From Rhodobiaceae bacterium (GTDB lineage Bacteria > Pseudomonadota > Alphaproteobacteria > Rhizobiales > Tepidamorphaceae), in contig JACKJR010000002.1 in the NCBI GenBank assembly GCA_020637855.1, positions 124,001-188,000 of the forward strand: a DNA stretch of 64,000 bases, given 5' to 3'. Numbering within the stretch: the first letter of the stretch is position 1; every line of letters starts with the position of its first letter. Of the stretch, positions 1 to 8,950 are shown in pieces. Made by a program: the position numbers and the translations under genes. The notes under the pieces were generated by a model. That model was not told where the DNA came from, ran no database searches, and worked only from the letters and a program-made list of their open reading frames with translations.

Positions 1-1568
1 GCGCGTCTTTCGACAGCGAGCGGCTTTGGCGGCGTGAGAACCAGATCGCCCAGTGTGACCACCCATGAGTTCTCGTTCAGCGACGAGGACACAAGCTGCG
101 GCTCGCGCAACGTCATGCGCAACACTTGTTCACTACCGGAACGGCTGTAATCGAGATCGCTGATCAGGTCCTGCAGATCGTTGCGCAAGACACGCACATC
201 GATCGGTATGGGGGTGTCAAAGATCATCCAGACGAAACGGTCGCGGATGAATACAGCACTGGCCGTCGGCTTGGAAAACGGGAAGCTGACATTGACCAGT
301 GATCCGGACAGATGAACGGCAGGCGTGACACGTGCCGCCGCATCAAAGGCACTTGCCGTCTTCGATGGATTGTTCGGGGCTGCATCTTCCACAACAGAGG
401 ACTTGGGCTCGGCAGCAGGTGCCGCCGGGGCGGCAGGTTTACTCGTCTCCTGACGGGCGATATCCGCCACGGCTTGATGGGCCGCGCGCTCCTGGTCGGT
501 CAGGGGCTGTTTGTGAACATGCCCGGCTTCGGCATTATCCCCGTCACGCTGCTTTACTTCGGTAAATTGCCCGGGGTTGAACGATCTGGAGGTCGTTGAA
601 ACACCATTCGTTTCCGGAGCCTTGGCTGGTTCGGAAACGGCATCGCTGGTTTGCCCGGCGACCCTGAGGCCACCTTTCTCGTCTGCGGCGGCAGGAACCG
701 TCTCGAGTGGATTGCGTTCTCCTGCCCAGTCGGGATTGGTTACATCGACGACATAGGTGTCGCCTTCCGGAAAGCCGCGCACGTTGGCGGAAGGATCGAC
801 TGTCATGGTGACCCGCAAACCGCCGTCATCGGAAAACCCTGAATCGATCGCGCCGACCCATTCCGGCAATTGCGCCTTGATCCCGCCAACGTTGACCTTG
901 CCGGGGTGTTCGAAATCGACCGTTACGGCTTCACCGTCACGCTCGATGCGCGCATTGGTGGGCTGTCCCCATTCGAAAACCATGCGGGTAAACGTCGGCA
1001 GCAGGCCGAAGCTGACATCGATCGGTTTTGCCGATGCGACCCGCGCCGCACGGTCTTGCTCCGCGCGCCTTTTCTCGGTGTTCCGTGCACGTTCGGCGAG
1101 TTCGTCGATAATTTCCCTGGGCAGCGGCGGCGGCAAGCCCTTCCAGTTGCTCGGCAGCAGATCGATAACGACCTTTTCCGCCGCCTCCATCATGTTGACG
1201 TTATAGGCGGCCGCCAGCGCGAAGCGCGCACCACCGCCATCCGGATCGGTGCGCGCTGCGCCGATATAGGAAGGCAGTTCGGTAGACACCTTTCCCACAT
1301 CCAGTTTCACAGGCTCGGGAAAGCTCACCACGACAACGCCGGGCGTTGCGCGCAGCTTGATCTTCATCGGCTTGGGAAAAGTGAAAATGAGCCGCCCGAA
1401 GCCTTCGCCCTGGATCGGCTCGACCTTGGCAATCTGCTGCGCTCCGGCAGCACCGGGAAGCAACACAACCGCAACCGCAAAGCACAACGCAACCCACGCG
1501 CGCAGCAGCATCCGCGGCGCAGCGGTGAAGAGCGTCAAGCGCCCGTTGTACTCGGGTTGGGCGGCCAT
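1..1568 (-). CDS. Large exported protein beside flagellar genes (3' end cut)
   Basis: An uninterrupted minus-strand reading frame runs from an ATG at 1568 to the left window edge (about 522 codons seen, no stop), so the C-terminus is missing. The first 45 or so residues form a long signal peptide or membrane anchor (hydrophobic run then GAAGAQQ). After it come two similar beta-rich blocks, one starting GFGRLIFTFPKPMK and one starting FTRMVFEWGQPTN, then a Pro/Ala-rich linker and a third block (VNVSFPFSKPTASAVF). An in-frame ATG at 1511 is an alternative start. It lies downstream of motE on the same strand, where many alphaproteobacteria carry a large TPR-containing exported protein among motor genes; the TPR part would be beyond the edge. 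Function is not established. Confidence 0.75.
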   Translation of the reverse strand, partial: MAAQPEYNGRLTLFTAAPRMLLRAWVALCFAVAVVLLPGAAGAQQIAKVEPIQGEGFGRLIFTFPKPMKIKLRATPGVVVVSFPEPVKLDVGKVSTELPSYIGAARTDPDGGGARFALAAAYNVNMMEAAEKVVIDLLPSNWKGLPPPLPREIIDELAERARNTEKRRAEQDRAARVASAKPIDVSFGLLPTFTRMVFEWGQPTNARIERDGEAVTVDFEHPGKVNVGGIKAQLPEWVGAIDSGFSDDGGLRVTMTVDPSANVRGFPEGDTYVVDVTNPDWAGERNPLETVPAAADEKGGLRVAGQTSDAVSEPAKAPETNGVSTTSRSFNPGQFTEVKQRDGDNAEAGHVHKQPLTDQERAAHQAVADIARQETSKPAAPAAPAAEPKSSVVEDAAPNNPSKTASAFDAAARVTPAVHLSGSLVNVSFPFSKPTASAVFIRDRFVWMIFDTPIPIDVRVLRNDLQDLISDLDYSRSGSEQVLRMTLREPQLVSSSLNENSWVVTLGDLVLTPPKPLAVERR

Positions 1569-2046
1569 AAGCGTCCCGGAAACTCGTTACACGCAGGCTC
1601 CGCACCGGGCGCTGCCACTGCGAAACCGTCGCAAATTTAGCCGCTTGCGGGTAAATGCCGGCTTAAGTTCGGAGTTTTATTTCGCTCAGGTTCGGGCTGG
1701 GCTCGAACCTGTTCTCTTCTCCGGGCGATGCCGCTTGTCCGAAAACCAGCGGTGCCCGTTCCGGTCACCGGGGTTTCGGGCGGCATCGGCCAATCATGAA
1801 ATACCGTCTCATTTCCGGGATGGAAGCGTTGCCATGCGCGATAGGACGTACAAAACCTTGAGGTTGTCGGCTCTACGAACACACGGTGAGTTCAGGTCGC
1901 CCATTGACCTTCGTTGGCGTTTTGCGGGGTTCCGGGCGTAAGCCTGAACCCGGAGCGCGACTGCGCGACCGCGCACTTTTGCGCACCCTCGCGGAGCGCG
2001 TGAACAAAGTGAACTGCGCGTGAGCGAAAACAATGCAGCCCGTGAG
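1569..2046. other. Intergenic region downstream of motE
   Basis: This gap of about 480 bases has no convincing gene. It contains a hairpin (CAGGTTCG at 1687-1694 pairing with CGAACCTG at 1704-1711) followed by a pyrimidine-rich stretch, and several GC-rich short inverted repeats near 1940-2020. These may end transcription or be structured 3' UTR. The T-arm-like GGTTCGA sequence on the minus strand is not part of a tRNA. Confidence 0.4.
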
Positions 2047-2787
2047 CTAACTCGCCGGCTGCGTACCAACGATCTGCGGGAGATCCTGGACTTTCAGGCC
2101 CTCTTCCTTCTCGGCGGCCCGGTTCATGAGCGCAATCGTCAGTCTCTCGGCGCCTTCCGGCGTCATCTTGGAGACGATTTCCGCCATTGTGCGCGGGTCC
2201 ATGCCGGATGCGACCTCGACAAGGACCTGCGTATCCAGCCGGTCGAAGACCGCGGCGGCATCCTTCGGCTTCATCGCCTGATACATGGTGACGAGGTTCT
2301 TGAAACGCTCTGCTTCCTGTTCCTCGCGCTCCTTCAGCGTCGCATTCAACCGCGATTCCAGGCTTTTCAACTCGGATAGCCGCTGTTCGATGCGAAGTTC
2401 CGCCGCCCGAAGCAGGCTTTCACGCATCTTCAGATCGGTTTCAAATTTCTCCAGTTGTTTCCGTCGCTCTGAAAGGCGCGCGTTTATGGCCTCTTCCGCG
2501 CTGACGGGTGTCCCCGTATCAACAACGGATTCGGCTTCAGCCGTTTCAGGCGCGGCTTTCTCTCCGGTATCGGCTGGTTTTTCGCCGGAATCCTGTTTTT
2601 CCGCTGCCGGCGGTTCGCTATCCTGGGCAACTGCCATCCTGGCGCCGGAAATGGCGCCCGGCGCATCCATGGCAATCTGCACCCCTTTGAGCAGAAGCAG
2701 CGCGCCTGCTGCTGCAGCAAGCACAGGCAACACGCGCACTTCACGTGATGCCAGCGACGCAATACGCTTGACCGAAACCTTCTTCAT
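2047..2787 (-). CDS. motE: MotE family flagellar motility chaperone
   Basis: 246 residues. An N-terminal membrane or signal segment (about 18-42) is followed by a Pro/Glu/Ala-rich linker, then a charged coiled coil (about 95-165) and a C-terminal MgtE-N-like domain. The motif AMKPKDAAAVFDRLD and the following MDPRTMAEIVSKM are typical of the MotE family. In Sinorhizobium MotE is a periplasmic chaperone for MotC, which gates the stator; that role is taken from the family. Its ATG overlaps the TGA of the DUF6468 gene (ATGA), so the two are translationally coupled in the fliL-fliM-DUF6468-motE operon. Confidence 0.8.
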   Translation of the reverse strand: MKKVSVKRIASLASREVRVLPVLAAAAGALLLLKGVQIAMDAPGAISGARMAVAQDSEPPAAEKQDSGEKPADTGEKAAPETAEAESVVDTGTPVSAEEAINARLSERRKQLEKFETDLKMRESLLRAAELRIEQRLSELKSLESRLNATLKEREEQEAERFKNLVTMYQAMKPKDAAAVFDRLDTQVLVEVASGMDPRTMAEIVSKMTPEGAERLTIALMNRAAEKEEGLKVQDLPQIVGTQPAS

Positions 2788-3254
2788 GCCGCCTGATCCG
2801 TTTGCCCTTTGCCAAAGCGCATCTGCCCCAGCCCGAGCCGCTTGCGGGCCGCAGCCACGTCAACGGGATCGATCTTGTCGGGCCGTTTCAGGGTGTGGGA
2901 CGCGGCCTGCGCCGCGCTGGCGTCACGCGCCGCCATGCAGATCTGGCGCAACCGGTCGAGAACGTTTTCTGCTGCATCGGTCTGCTCATGCAGCTGGCCC
3001 GACAGTTTTTCGGCATGGCGCATGCGCGAGCCCAGCGCCCGGTCCCAGTCGCTGGCCGAAACCTTCAGCGCCTGGATGGCCCGTTCGGCGTTGCCGGTCG
3101 CATCGATAAGGTCACCGACGAGGTTTTTCATATCCGTCTCGTCAGCACGCAACCGCTCGAGTTTGCGGTTCAGACTGACGCAATAGACGATCGTCACCAA
3201 CAGCAGGGTTGCAACAAGCCCCTCGACCATCACCCCGACAAACGAGCCGCTCAT
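2784..3254 (-). CDS. DUF6468 flagellar-operon membrane protein
   Basis: 156 residues. One transmembrane helix near the N-terminus (about 8-27, VEGLVATLLLVTIVYCVSL) is followed by a cytoplasmic amphipathic coiled coil and a basic C-terminus. The pattern matches the DUF6468 family, which sits between fliM and motE in many alphaproteobacteria. It starts 3 bases after the fliM stop and overlaps motE by 4 bases. The role is unknown; position suggests stator or switch assembly. Confidence 0.7.
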   Translation of the reverse strand: MSGSFVGVMVEGLVATLLLVTIVYCVSLNRKLERLRADETDMKNLVGDLIDATGNAERAIQALKVSASDWDRALGSRMRHAEKLSGQLHEQTDAAENVLDRLRQICMAARDASAAQAASHTLKRPDKIDPVDVAAARKRLGLGQMRFGKGQTDQAA

Positions 3255-3257
3255 CTT

Positions 3258-4424
3258 CTATTCTCCCGCCAATTGTTCTGCCTGTTCAAAGGCCGCATAC
3301 GTCATTTTCGGCCGTCGCAGCGAGCTTGCCACCCTGACCGCGATCTTGTCGCCGATGCGCCCCACACGGCCATCGGTCAGCACCACATCACCGCATTTCA
3401 GCGTCACCAGATCATCCGGGCGTATATCGAGGGGAATTGTGTCGCCTACGGAAAAGTTCATCGCTCGCGAGAGCGGCAGATCAACCTCGAACAAGACCGC
3501 ATCGAGCCCCACATGCGCCGCCCACATCTGGCTTGCTAGATGGCCTTCCCACGTGGCGTCACGGCCGAATTTCTCGCCCATGAACATCTGCAGCAGCAGG
3601 CCGCGGATCGGCTCGATGGTCGCATAGGGCAGCAGCACCTCGACATTGCCGCCGCGGTCTTCCATGTCGACACGCAGGCGCACCAGAACCGCCGCATTGG
3701 CAGGGCGCGCGATGGCCGCAAAGCGCGGGTTCGTTTCCAGCCGTTCGATATTGAAATGCACCGGCGAAAGCGGGCTGAACGCATCATCCATATCCTCGAG
3801 GATAACTTCCATCATCCGCCGGATCAGGTTGGATTCGATCGTCGTGTAGGGCCGGCCCTCGACACGCAGTTGTCCCTGCCCACGGCGCCCGCCGAGCAAT
3901 ACGTCGACCATCGCGTAGATCAGGCCGGACTCGACCGTGATCAAACCGTAATTGTCCCATTCCTCGGCCTTGAACACGCCAAGCATCGCCGGCAGCGGGA
4001 TCGAATTCAGATAATCGCCAAAGCGGATCGAACGCAGCCCGTCGAGCGATACTTCAACATTGTCGGAGGTGAAATTGCGCAGCGAAGTCGTCATCAACCG
4101 CACGAGGCGGTCGAAGAGGATTTCCAGCATCGGCAGGCGCTCGTAGGAAACGAGCGCCGAATTGATGATGGCCCGGATGCCCTGCCGTTCGTCTCGGCTC
4201 AGCTCGTCAACGTTGAAACCGAGGAGGTTGTCGATTTCGTCCTGGTTGAGAACCCTTTCGGCGCCCTTGCCGTTGTCAGCCTGCCGGCCGCCCGGATCAT
4301 CGATCATCGACTCCCAGGCAGACGCCATGCCGTCCTGATCTACCGCGCCACTGCCGCCGTCGTCGTCGAGGTCAGCGCCCCAGGCGGCAGCCAGTTCGTC
4401 CTGATCGACGGGCTCGTTAGCCAT
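3258..4424 (-). CDS. fliM: Flagellar motor switch protein FliM
   Basis: 388 residues. The middle CheC-like domain and the C-terminal SpoA/FliMN domain (VTLKCGDVVLTDGRVGRIGDKIAVRV) are clear. The conserved LNQDEIDNLLG motif, which binds CheY-P in FliM, lies at residues 59-69 rather than at the very N-terminus. Two related motifs precede it, at 6-16 (VDQDELAAAWG) and 28-38 (VDQDGMASAWE). FliM forms the C-ring with FliG and FliN and receives the CheY signal. It is 8 bases downstream of fliL. The identification is firm. Confidence 0.95.
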   Translation of the reverse strand: MANEPVDQDELAAAWGADLDDDGGSGAVDQDGMASAWESMIDDPGGRQADNGKGAERVLNQDEIDNLLGFNVDELSRDERQGIRAIINSALVSYERLPMLEILFDRLVRLMTTSLRNFTSDNVEVSLDGLRSIRFGDYLNSIPLPAMLGVFKAEEWDNYGLITVESGLIYAMVDVLLGGRRGQGQLRVEGRPYTTIESNLIRRMMEVILEDMDDAFSPLSPVHFNIERLETNPRFAAIARPANAAVLVRLRVDMEDRGGNVEVLLPYATIEPIRGLLLQMFMGEKFGRDATWEGHLASQMWAAHVGLDAVLFEVDLPLSRAMNFSVGDTIPLDIRPDDLVTLKCGDVVLTDGRVGRIGDKIAVRVASSLRRPKMTYAAFEQAEQLAGE

Positions 4425-4432
4425 TGGAACCC

Positions 4433-4942
4433 CTATTGAACGATGATTTCGCGGAACAGCACCGTATCGATGGTGCTGGGATAGATGGCGATATTGACCC
4501 GACGGGTCAGCTCTTCCTTGAGACGGTGCATGCCGGCCGAGCCATCCAGGTCGGTCGAGCGCAGCTCGCGCAGATAGACCTGGAATGCATCCATCAGGCG
4601 CGGCTGCGAGGGCCTGAGCACCTTGATCGTCTCCTCGTCGGACATTTCAAGCGAGACACGAACCTTGAGATAGCGCTGTTTCTGATCGGGAGAATTCAGG
4701 TTCACGATCATCTCGGGCAGGTCGAAATAAAATGAAGGCTTGGCCTGAACGACCGCAGCCCCGCCCTCATCTCCACCCGGGAAAAGTCCCATGAACCATG
4801 CTCCGGCCGCTCCGCCTCCGATCAGCAGCACCCCGCCGGTAATCATTGCCAGCTTGAGCAGCTTCTTCTTTTTCGACGGAGCCGCCTCTTCTCCGGCATC
4901 CTCGCCGTCTTCAGCTTCGATCTGATCGTCTTCTTCGGCCAT
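4433..4942 (-). CDS. fliL: Flagellar basal body-associated protein FliL
   Basis: About 169 residues from the ATG at 4942; the longer frame from 4975 adds 11 residues unlike FliL. An acidic then lysine-rich cytoplasmic head is followed by one transmembrane helix (LLKLAMITGGVLLIGGGAAG) and a periplasmic FliL domain with the family segments FDLPEMIVNL, RYLKVRVSLE and the ending FREIIVQ. FliL surrounds the stator and supports torque. First gene of the fliL-fliM-DUF6468-motE operon. Confidence 0.92.
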   Translation of the reverse strand: MAEEDDQIEAEDGEDAGEEAAPSKKKKLLKLAMITGGVLLIGGGAAGAWFMGLFPGGDEGGAAVVQAKPSFYFDLPEMIVNLNSPDQKQRYLKVRVSLEMSDEETIKVLRPSQPRLMDAFQVYLRELRSTDLDGSAGMHRLKEELTRRVNIAIYPSTIDTVLFREIIVQ

Positions 4943-5162
4943 GGCAGTCACCGCAAACCGCGCCGGACACTTCACAAGACATGATCACGGCGCATGTTGA
5001 TCCTTAGAGCGTAGTAAGGGATCGATTGGTTAACGAAAGGTTTCCAAAACGCGCCAGGTGGGAAATTTTTGCCGGGCAAACCCTGCCCGCCCGGCAGTTT
5101 CATACACACGGATCGAGTCGACACGAGCATATTAAAATATTGATTTTGCTGGATAATTAATG

Positions 5163-5180
5163 TTGGCACGGCGCATGCTT
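5163..5180 (+). promoter_or_regulatory. Sigma-54 (-24/-12) promoter of the flgFGAH operon
   Basis: TTGGCACGGCGCATGCTT has GG at 5165-5166 and GC at 5177-5178 with exactly 10 bases between, and the TGGCACG block matches the RpoN consensus. It lies about 70 bases upstream of flgF. In Caulobacter the corresponding operons are sigma-54/FlbD dependent, which fits. Confidence 0.85.
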
Positions 5181-5202
5181 AATCGTTGGTGAACGCTGCA
5201 GG

Positions 5203-5241
5203 AACCGTTTGGCAGCGTTCTTGGGGAGCAACCAAACGGTT
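5203..5241 (+). promoter_or_regulatory. Leader hairpin enclosing the flgF Shine-Dalgarno-like site
   Basis: AACCGTTTGG (5203-5212) and CCAAACGGTT (5232-5241) are perfect 10-base complements. The 19-base loop contains the only purine-rich GGGGAG (about 5223-5228), which is over 20 bases from the ATG at 5250. Folding would bring that site closer to the start. Regulation is inferred, not shown. Confidence 0.5.
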
Positions 5242-5249
5242 AACGCACG

Positions 5250-5990
5250 ATGGAAAACGCACTTCTTATAGGTTTATCGCGCCAGGTCGCCCTCAGGCGG
5301 CAGATGGATGTGATTGCAAACAACGTCGCCAACCTCGGCACAACCGGATTCAAGGCTGAATCCATGTTGTTCGAGGAATACCTGATGCCGGAAGCCGAGT
5401 GGACGGCAGACCGTCCGCAGGACCGCGAGATGTCCTATGTCGAGGACGTGGCCACGATCCGCGACTTCTCGCCGGGCGCACTGGTTCAAACCGGCGCGCC
5501 CCTGGACGTCGCGATCAACGGCAAGGGCTGGTTCGTCATCAACACGCCCGATGGCGAGCGCTACACCCGCAACGGCGCGTTCCTGCTCAATCAGGCAGGA
5601 GAACTCGTTACCAGCGAGGGCTATCAGGTTCTGGGTGAATCCGGTCCCATGATCTTCGGCACCAACGACACCGGCGTATCGATTGCTTCTGACGGCACGA
5701 TTTCAACCGACGCCGGCAACAAGGGCCGCCTGCGCATCGTCGAATTCGAGACCGACATGGCGCTGAAGCCCGAAGGTTCGAGCCTGTTTAGCACCGATCA
5801 GACGGCAACGATCATGACGCAACCGCGCGTGGCCCAGGGCGTGCTGGAGAAATCCAACGTCCAGCCGATCCTCGAGATCAGCCGGATGATCGAGGTCAAC
5901 CGCGCCTATCAGTCGCTCGCAGCGATGATGGAACGCTCCGACCAGCTCCGCCGCAGTGCAATCAGCGATCTTGCAGAAATCCCGGCCTGA
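5250..5990 (+). CDS. flgF: Flagellar basal-body rod protein FlgF
   Basis: 246 residues, the usual length. The N-terminal rod motif (MDVIANNVANLGTTGFKAE) and C-terminal rod motif (SRMIEVNRAYQSLAAMMERSDQLRRSAI) are both present. FlgF is a proximal rod subunit in the periplasm, exported by the flagellar type III system. It is the first gene of flgF-flgG-flgA-flgH, the order seen in Caulobacter, and follows a sigma-54-type promoter. Confidence 0.95.
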   Translation: MENALLIGLSRQVALRRQMDVIANNVANLGTTGFKAESMLFEEYLMPEAEWTADRPQDREMSYVEDVATIRDFSPGALVQTGAPLDVAINGKGWFVINTPDGERYTRNGAFLLNQAGELVTSEGYQVLGESGPMIFGTNDTGVSIASDGTISTDAGNKGRLRIVEFETDMALKPEGSSLFSTDQTATIMTQPRVAQGVLEKSNVQPILEISRMIEVNRAYQSLAAMMERSDQLRRSAISDLAEIPA

Positions 5991-6050
5991 TACCGCAAGG
6001 CATAGGCCGAGCGGGAGGAAACTTCCGCCCGCAACCGAAAGGACAAGACC

Positions 6051-6836
6051 ATGAAAGCCCTCAACATCGCCGCGACAGGCATGATGGCCCAGGAGCTGAA
6101 TGTCGAAGTCATATCCCATAACGTCGCCAACATGCGCACGACCGGGTTCAAGCGTCAGCGCGCCGAGTTCCAGGACCTGCTCTACGACAACCTGAGGCGC
6201 ACCGGCTCCATCACCTCGGATGCCGGCACCGTCGTGCCCGCCGGCGTGCAGATCGGCATGGGTGTCAAGACCGCGGCAACCCCGCGCGTCATGAGCCAGG
6301 GCGCGGTGAACCTGACCGAGAAGGATCTCGACCTCGCGATCCGCGGCGAAGGTTTCTTCCGCATCAGCTTGCCGGACGGCTCGACTGCATATACCCGCGC
6401 AGGTTCCTTCGAACTCGATGCCAACGGCCTGCTGGTCACCGTCGACGGCTACCAGGTGGAGCCGGGCATTACCGTCCCGACCAACGCCCGCGACATCTCG
6501 ATCAGCACGGACGGCACCGTCGAGGTGCTGATCGACGGCCAGACGACCACGACGGAACTGGGGCAGATTCAGCTCGCCCGCTTCATAAACCCTTCGGGCC
6601 TCGAAGGTATCGGCGACAACCTCTTCCTGGAGACGGTCGCCAGCGGCACACCGCAGGTTTCCACGCCTGGCGACACCGGCTTCGGCACTCTGCTGCAAAG
6701 CCACCTGGAGGAATCCAACGTCAATCCCGTGACGGAGATTTCCGACCTGATCGCCGCCCAGCGTGCCTATGAAATGAACGCCCGCATCATCACCGGCGCC
6801 GACGAAATGCTGTCGGCCACGGCCAACCTGCGCTGA
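6051..6836 (+). CDS. flgG: Flagellar distal rod protein FlgG
   Basis: 261 residues, typical of FlgG. It begins MKALNIAATGMMAQELNVEV with the rod motif VISHNVANMRTTGFKRQRAEF, and ends with EISDLIAAQRAYEMNARIITGADEML. It forms the distal rod that carries the P and L rings. It is 60 bases after flgF, and its TGA touches an ATG at 6836 in the flgA frame. Confidence 0.96.
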   Translation: MKALNIAATGMMAQELNVEVISHNVANMRTTGFKRQRAEFQDLLYDNLRRTGSITSDAGTVVPAGVQIGMGVKTAATPRVMSQGAVNLTEKDLDLAIRGEGFFRISLPDGSTAYTRAGSFELDANGLLVTVDGYQVEPGITVPTNARDISISTDGTVEVLIDGQTTTTELGQIQLARFINPSGLEGIGDNLFLETVASGTPQVSTPGDTGFGTLLQSHLEESNVNPVTEISDLIAAQRAYEMNARIITGADEMLSATANLR

Positions 6837-6856
6837 TGACGGAAAGGATGAAGACG

Positions 6857-7879
6857 ATGAACCTCTACGAAATCTCCATTCGCCCGCACACGCAGATGAT
6901 CGCTCGCGCTGCAATCGTCGCCATGATCCTGATCGGGGTCGCCCTCTTTGCCGGACGCGCTTCCGCTCAGGTTACCGCCGAAAAGGTCACTTTGCGCGCG
7001 GCAATCACAGTGGTGGAGCCGGTTGTCCTGCTTGGCGATCTTGCAGAAGGCGCAGGCGACAAGGCCGCAATCAAGCTTTTCCTCGCCCCCGCCCCCGGCA
7101 CCACCGGGACCGTTCAGGCCGACCGTGTCGCCGACGCCATCCGCCGTCAGGGCATTGCGGAAGTCGATACGCGCGGCATCACGGAAGTGGTCGTCAGCCG
7201 CGCAGGGCGGCGGATCGCGCGCGAGGAAATCACGCAGGCGATTGCCAACGAACTGGTTCACCGCGGCCATGCCCGCGATGCAAGCCAGCTCGAGATCCGG
7301 CTGGATTCCGCCATTGGCGGTTTCGTCGTGGAAAGCACGGCCGGCGGTGGCGTACGGGTCATGTCCATTCAGTCCGATCCGCGTGCACGCCGCTTTGCCG
7401 CCAAGGTAACCGTGGATGGCAGCACAACTGCTGCCCGCGGAATTGAAATCACCGGCTACGCCGAGGAAGTCGCGGCAGTCCCGACACTTTCGCGCCCCGT
7501 TCAACGCGGAGAAACCATCTCGCCTGCCGACGTCATCGTCGAACGCCTTCCCGTATCGATGATTTCCGATGACGCCATTGTTTCGGTCGAGGCCGTCGCG
7601 GGCATGGCCGCGCGCCGCGCCCTGCACCCTGGCCAGGCGCTGCGCAACGGCGACGTCATGGCACCGATCCTGGTTCGCCGCAACGACGTCGTCGCCATCG
7701 TATTCGAGCGCCCGGGCCTGATGCTGTCGGTGCGTGGCCGCGCGGTATCCAACGGCGCCCGCGGTGATGTCATCGCCGTCACCAATCTTCAGTCCAACCG
7801 CATCCTGCAGGCCGAAATCACCGGCCCGGGAACCGTCACCGTTCGCGGCGCGACCGCCAAGCTCGCAGCCGCCAATTGA
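6857..7879 (+). CDS. flgA: P-ring assembly chaperone FlgA
   Basis: About 340 residues with a signal peptide (ARAAIVAMILIGVALFAGRASAQ) and a SAF-type C-terminal domain: PVQRGETISPADVIVERLP, then a second beta domain starting RRNDVVAIVFERPG. FlgA is a periplasmic chaperone for FlgI polymerisation. ATGs at 6836, 6848 and 6857 are in frame. I prefer 6857 because GGAAAGG lies 9 bases before it; the 6836 start overlaps the flgG stop. Large alphaproteobacterial FlgA proteins like this are common. Confidence 0.88.
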   Translation: MNLYEISIRPHTQMIARAAIVAMILIGVALFAGRASAQVTAEKVTLRAAITVVEPVVLLGDLAEGAGDKAAIKLFLAPAPGTTGTVQADRVADAIRRQGIAEVDTRGITEVVVSRAGRRIAREEITQAIANELVHRGHARDASQLEIRLDSAIGGFVVESTAGGGVRVMSIQSDPRARRFAAKVTVDGSTTAARGIEITGYAEEVAAVPTLSRPVQRGETISPADVIVERLPVSMISDDAIVSVEAVAGMAARRALHPGQALRNGDVMAPILVRRNDVVAIVFERPGLMLSVRGRAVSNGARGDVIAVTNLQSNRILQAEITGPGTVTVRGATAKLAAAN

Positions 7880-7917
7880 GCCAGCCAGTTAAGTCCGAAT
7901 ACCGGGGGAGTTAAGAC

Positions 7918-8709
7918 ATGACCAATTCATCAGCCACTCAAGGCGCAAGAACACGCCGGACATCCGGGCAGTTGTGCCGCGCCGTCTCCGTGGTTGCCGC
8001 AAGCATGCTGCTAGCGGCCTGTTCGGTCGCCGACAAACTGGCCCAGGTCGGCCACGAACCGTCCCTGAGCGCAATCGAAAACCCGACTGCCATGCCCGGC
8101 TACCGTCCGGTTACCATGCCAATGCCGGAACCCGAGCCTCCGATCTACAATTCCAACGCCCTGTGGCGCACGGGTGCGCGTGCCTTCTTCCGCGATCAGC
8201 GCGCGGCCCGTGTTGGCGACATTTTGACCATCCGCGTCGCAATTTCGGATTCGGCCAAGATTTCCAATGCCACCGCACGCGAGCGCTCCGCCAACGACAA
8301 CGTTTCGATCAACGGGGCTGCCGGCCTTGATTCGATCATCAACAAGCTGCTGCCCTCGGGCGCGTCGGCGTCCGCGCTCGTCGACACGACCACCACCGGA
8401 TCTGCAGCGGGAAGCGGGTCCGTTGACCGCAGCGAATCCATTGTCACGAACGTAGCCGCTGTGGTCACCCAGGTACTGCCGAACGGCAACATGGTGATCG
8501 AAGGACGGCAGGAAGTGCGCGTCAATTTCGAGAAACGCGAACTCGTCGTCGCCGGCATCGTACGGCCGGAAGACATCGGCTCCGACAATATGATCGATTC
8601 CGACAAGATCGCCGAGGCGCGCATCGCCTATGGCGGCCGCGGCCAGATCACGGACGTACAGCAACCGCGTTACGGCAGCCAGGTGCTCGACATCCTGCTG
8701 CCCTTCTAG
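7918..8709 (+). CDS. flgH: Flagellar L-ring lipoprotein FlgH
   Basis: 263 residues. A signal peptide ends in a lipobox (MLLAAC), so the mature protein starts at a lipidated Cys. The family segments SLWR-like ALWRTGARAFFRDQRAARVGDILTIRV, PNGNMVIEGRQEVRVNFE and the ending YGSQVLDILLPF are present. FlgH forms the outer-membrane L ring. A GGGGGAG Shine-Dalgarno precedes the ATG. Last gene of the flgFGAH operon. Confidence 0.95.
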   Translation: MTNSSATQGARTRRTSGQLCRAVSVVAASMLLAACSVADKLAQVGHEPSLSAIENPTAMPGYRPVTMPMPEPEPPIYNSNALWRTGARAFFRDQRAARVGDILTIRVAISDSAKISNATARERSANDNVSINGAAGLDSIINKLLPSGASASALVDTTTTGSAAGSGSVDRSESIVTNVAAVVTQVLPNGNMVIEGRQEVRVNFEKRELVVAGIVRPEDIGSDNMIDSDKIAEARIAYGGRGQITDVQQPRYGSQVLDILLPF

Positions 8710-8950
8710 AGAAGCAATTCCAGGAGTTGCGCGGAAAAGGAGATTTCAGGAACCCACCCTTCCAGGAAAGAAGGAGATTAGGTCATGGATTCATGACCAG
8801 GGCCGGCCCCGCGCGCTCCCCACACACACCTGGGGCTGGCCAAACAAGAGCGGAAGCGGCGAGAACAAGAACCGGACGGGCAATTGCTCCCCTGCCCCAA
8901 AGTTCCCACAAAAGCCTAACCCGCCCCACCGGCGCGAAGACCGGAAAAAC

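Larger units (their letters stand above)
4943..5249. other. Divergent fliL / flgF promoter region
   Basis: About 300 bases without a gene. It holds the sigma-54-type element of flgF (5163-5180) and a 10-bp inverted repeat in the flgF leader (5203-5241). A GC-rich stretch at 5070-5098 has inverted GCCGGGC-like segments. No clear promoter for fliL was seen. Confidence 0.6.

Noticed and set aside
1680..1760. Possible tRNA (GGTTCGAGCCC on the minus strand)
   Set aside because: The T-arm stem does not pair and no anticodon or acceptor arms can be folded; it is part of a simple hairpin.
5703..6914. 403-codon minus-strand frame opposite flgG
   Set aside because: It lies fully antisense to flgF/flgG, whose products are unmistakable; the long frame reflects high GC.
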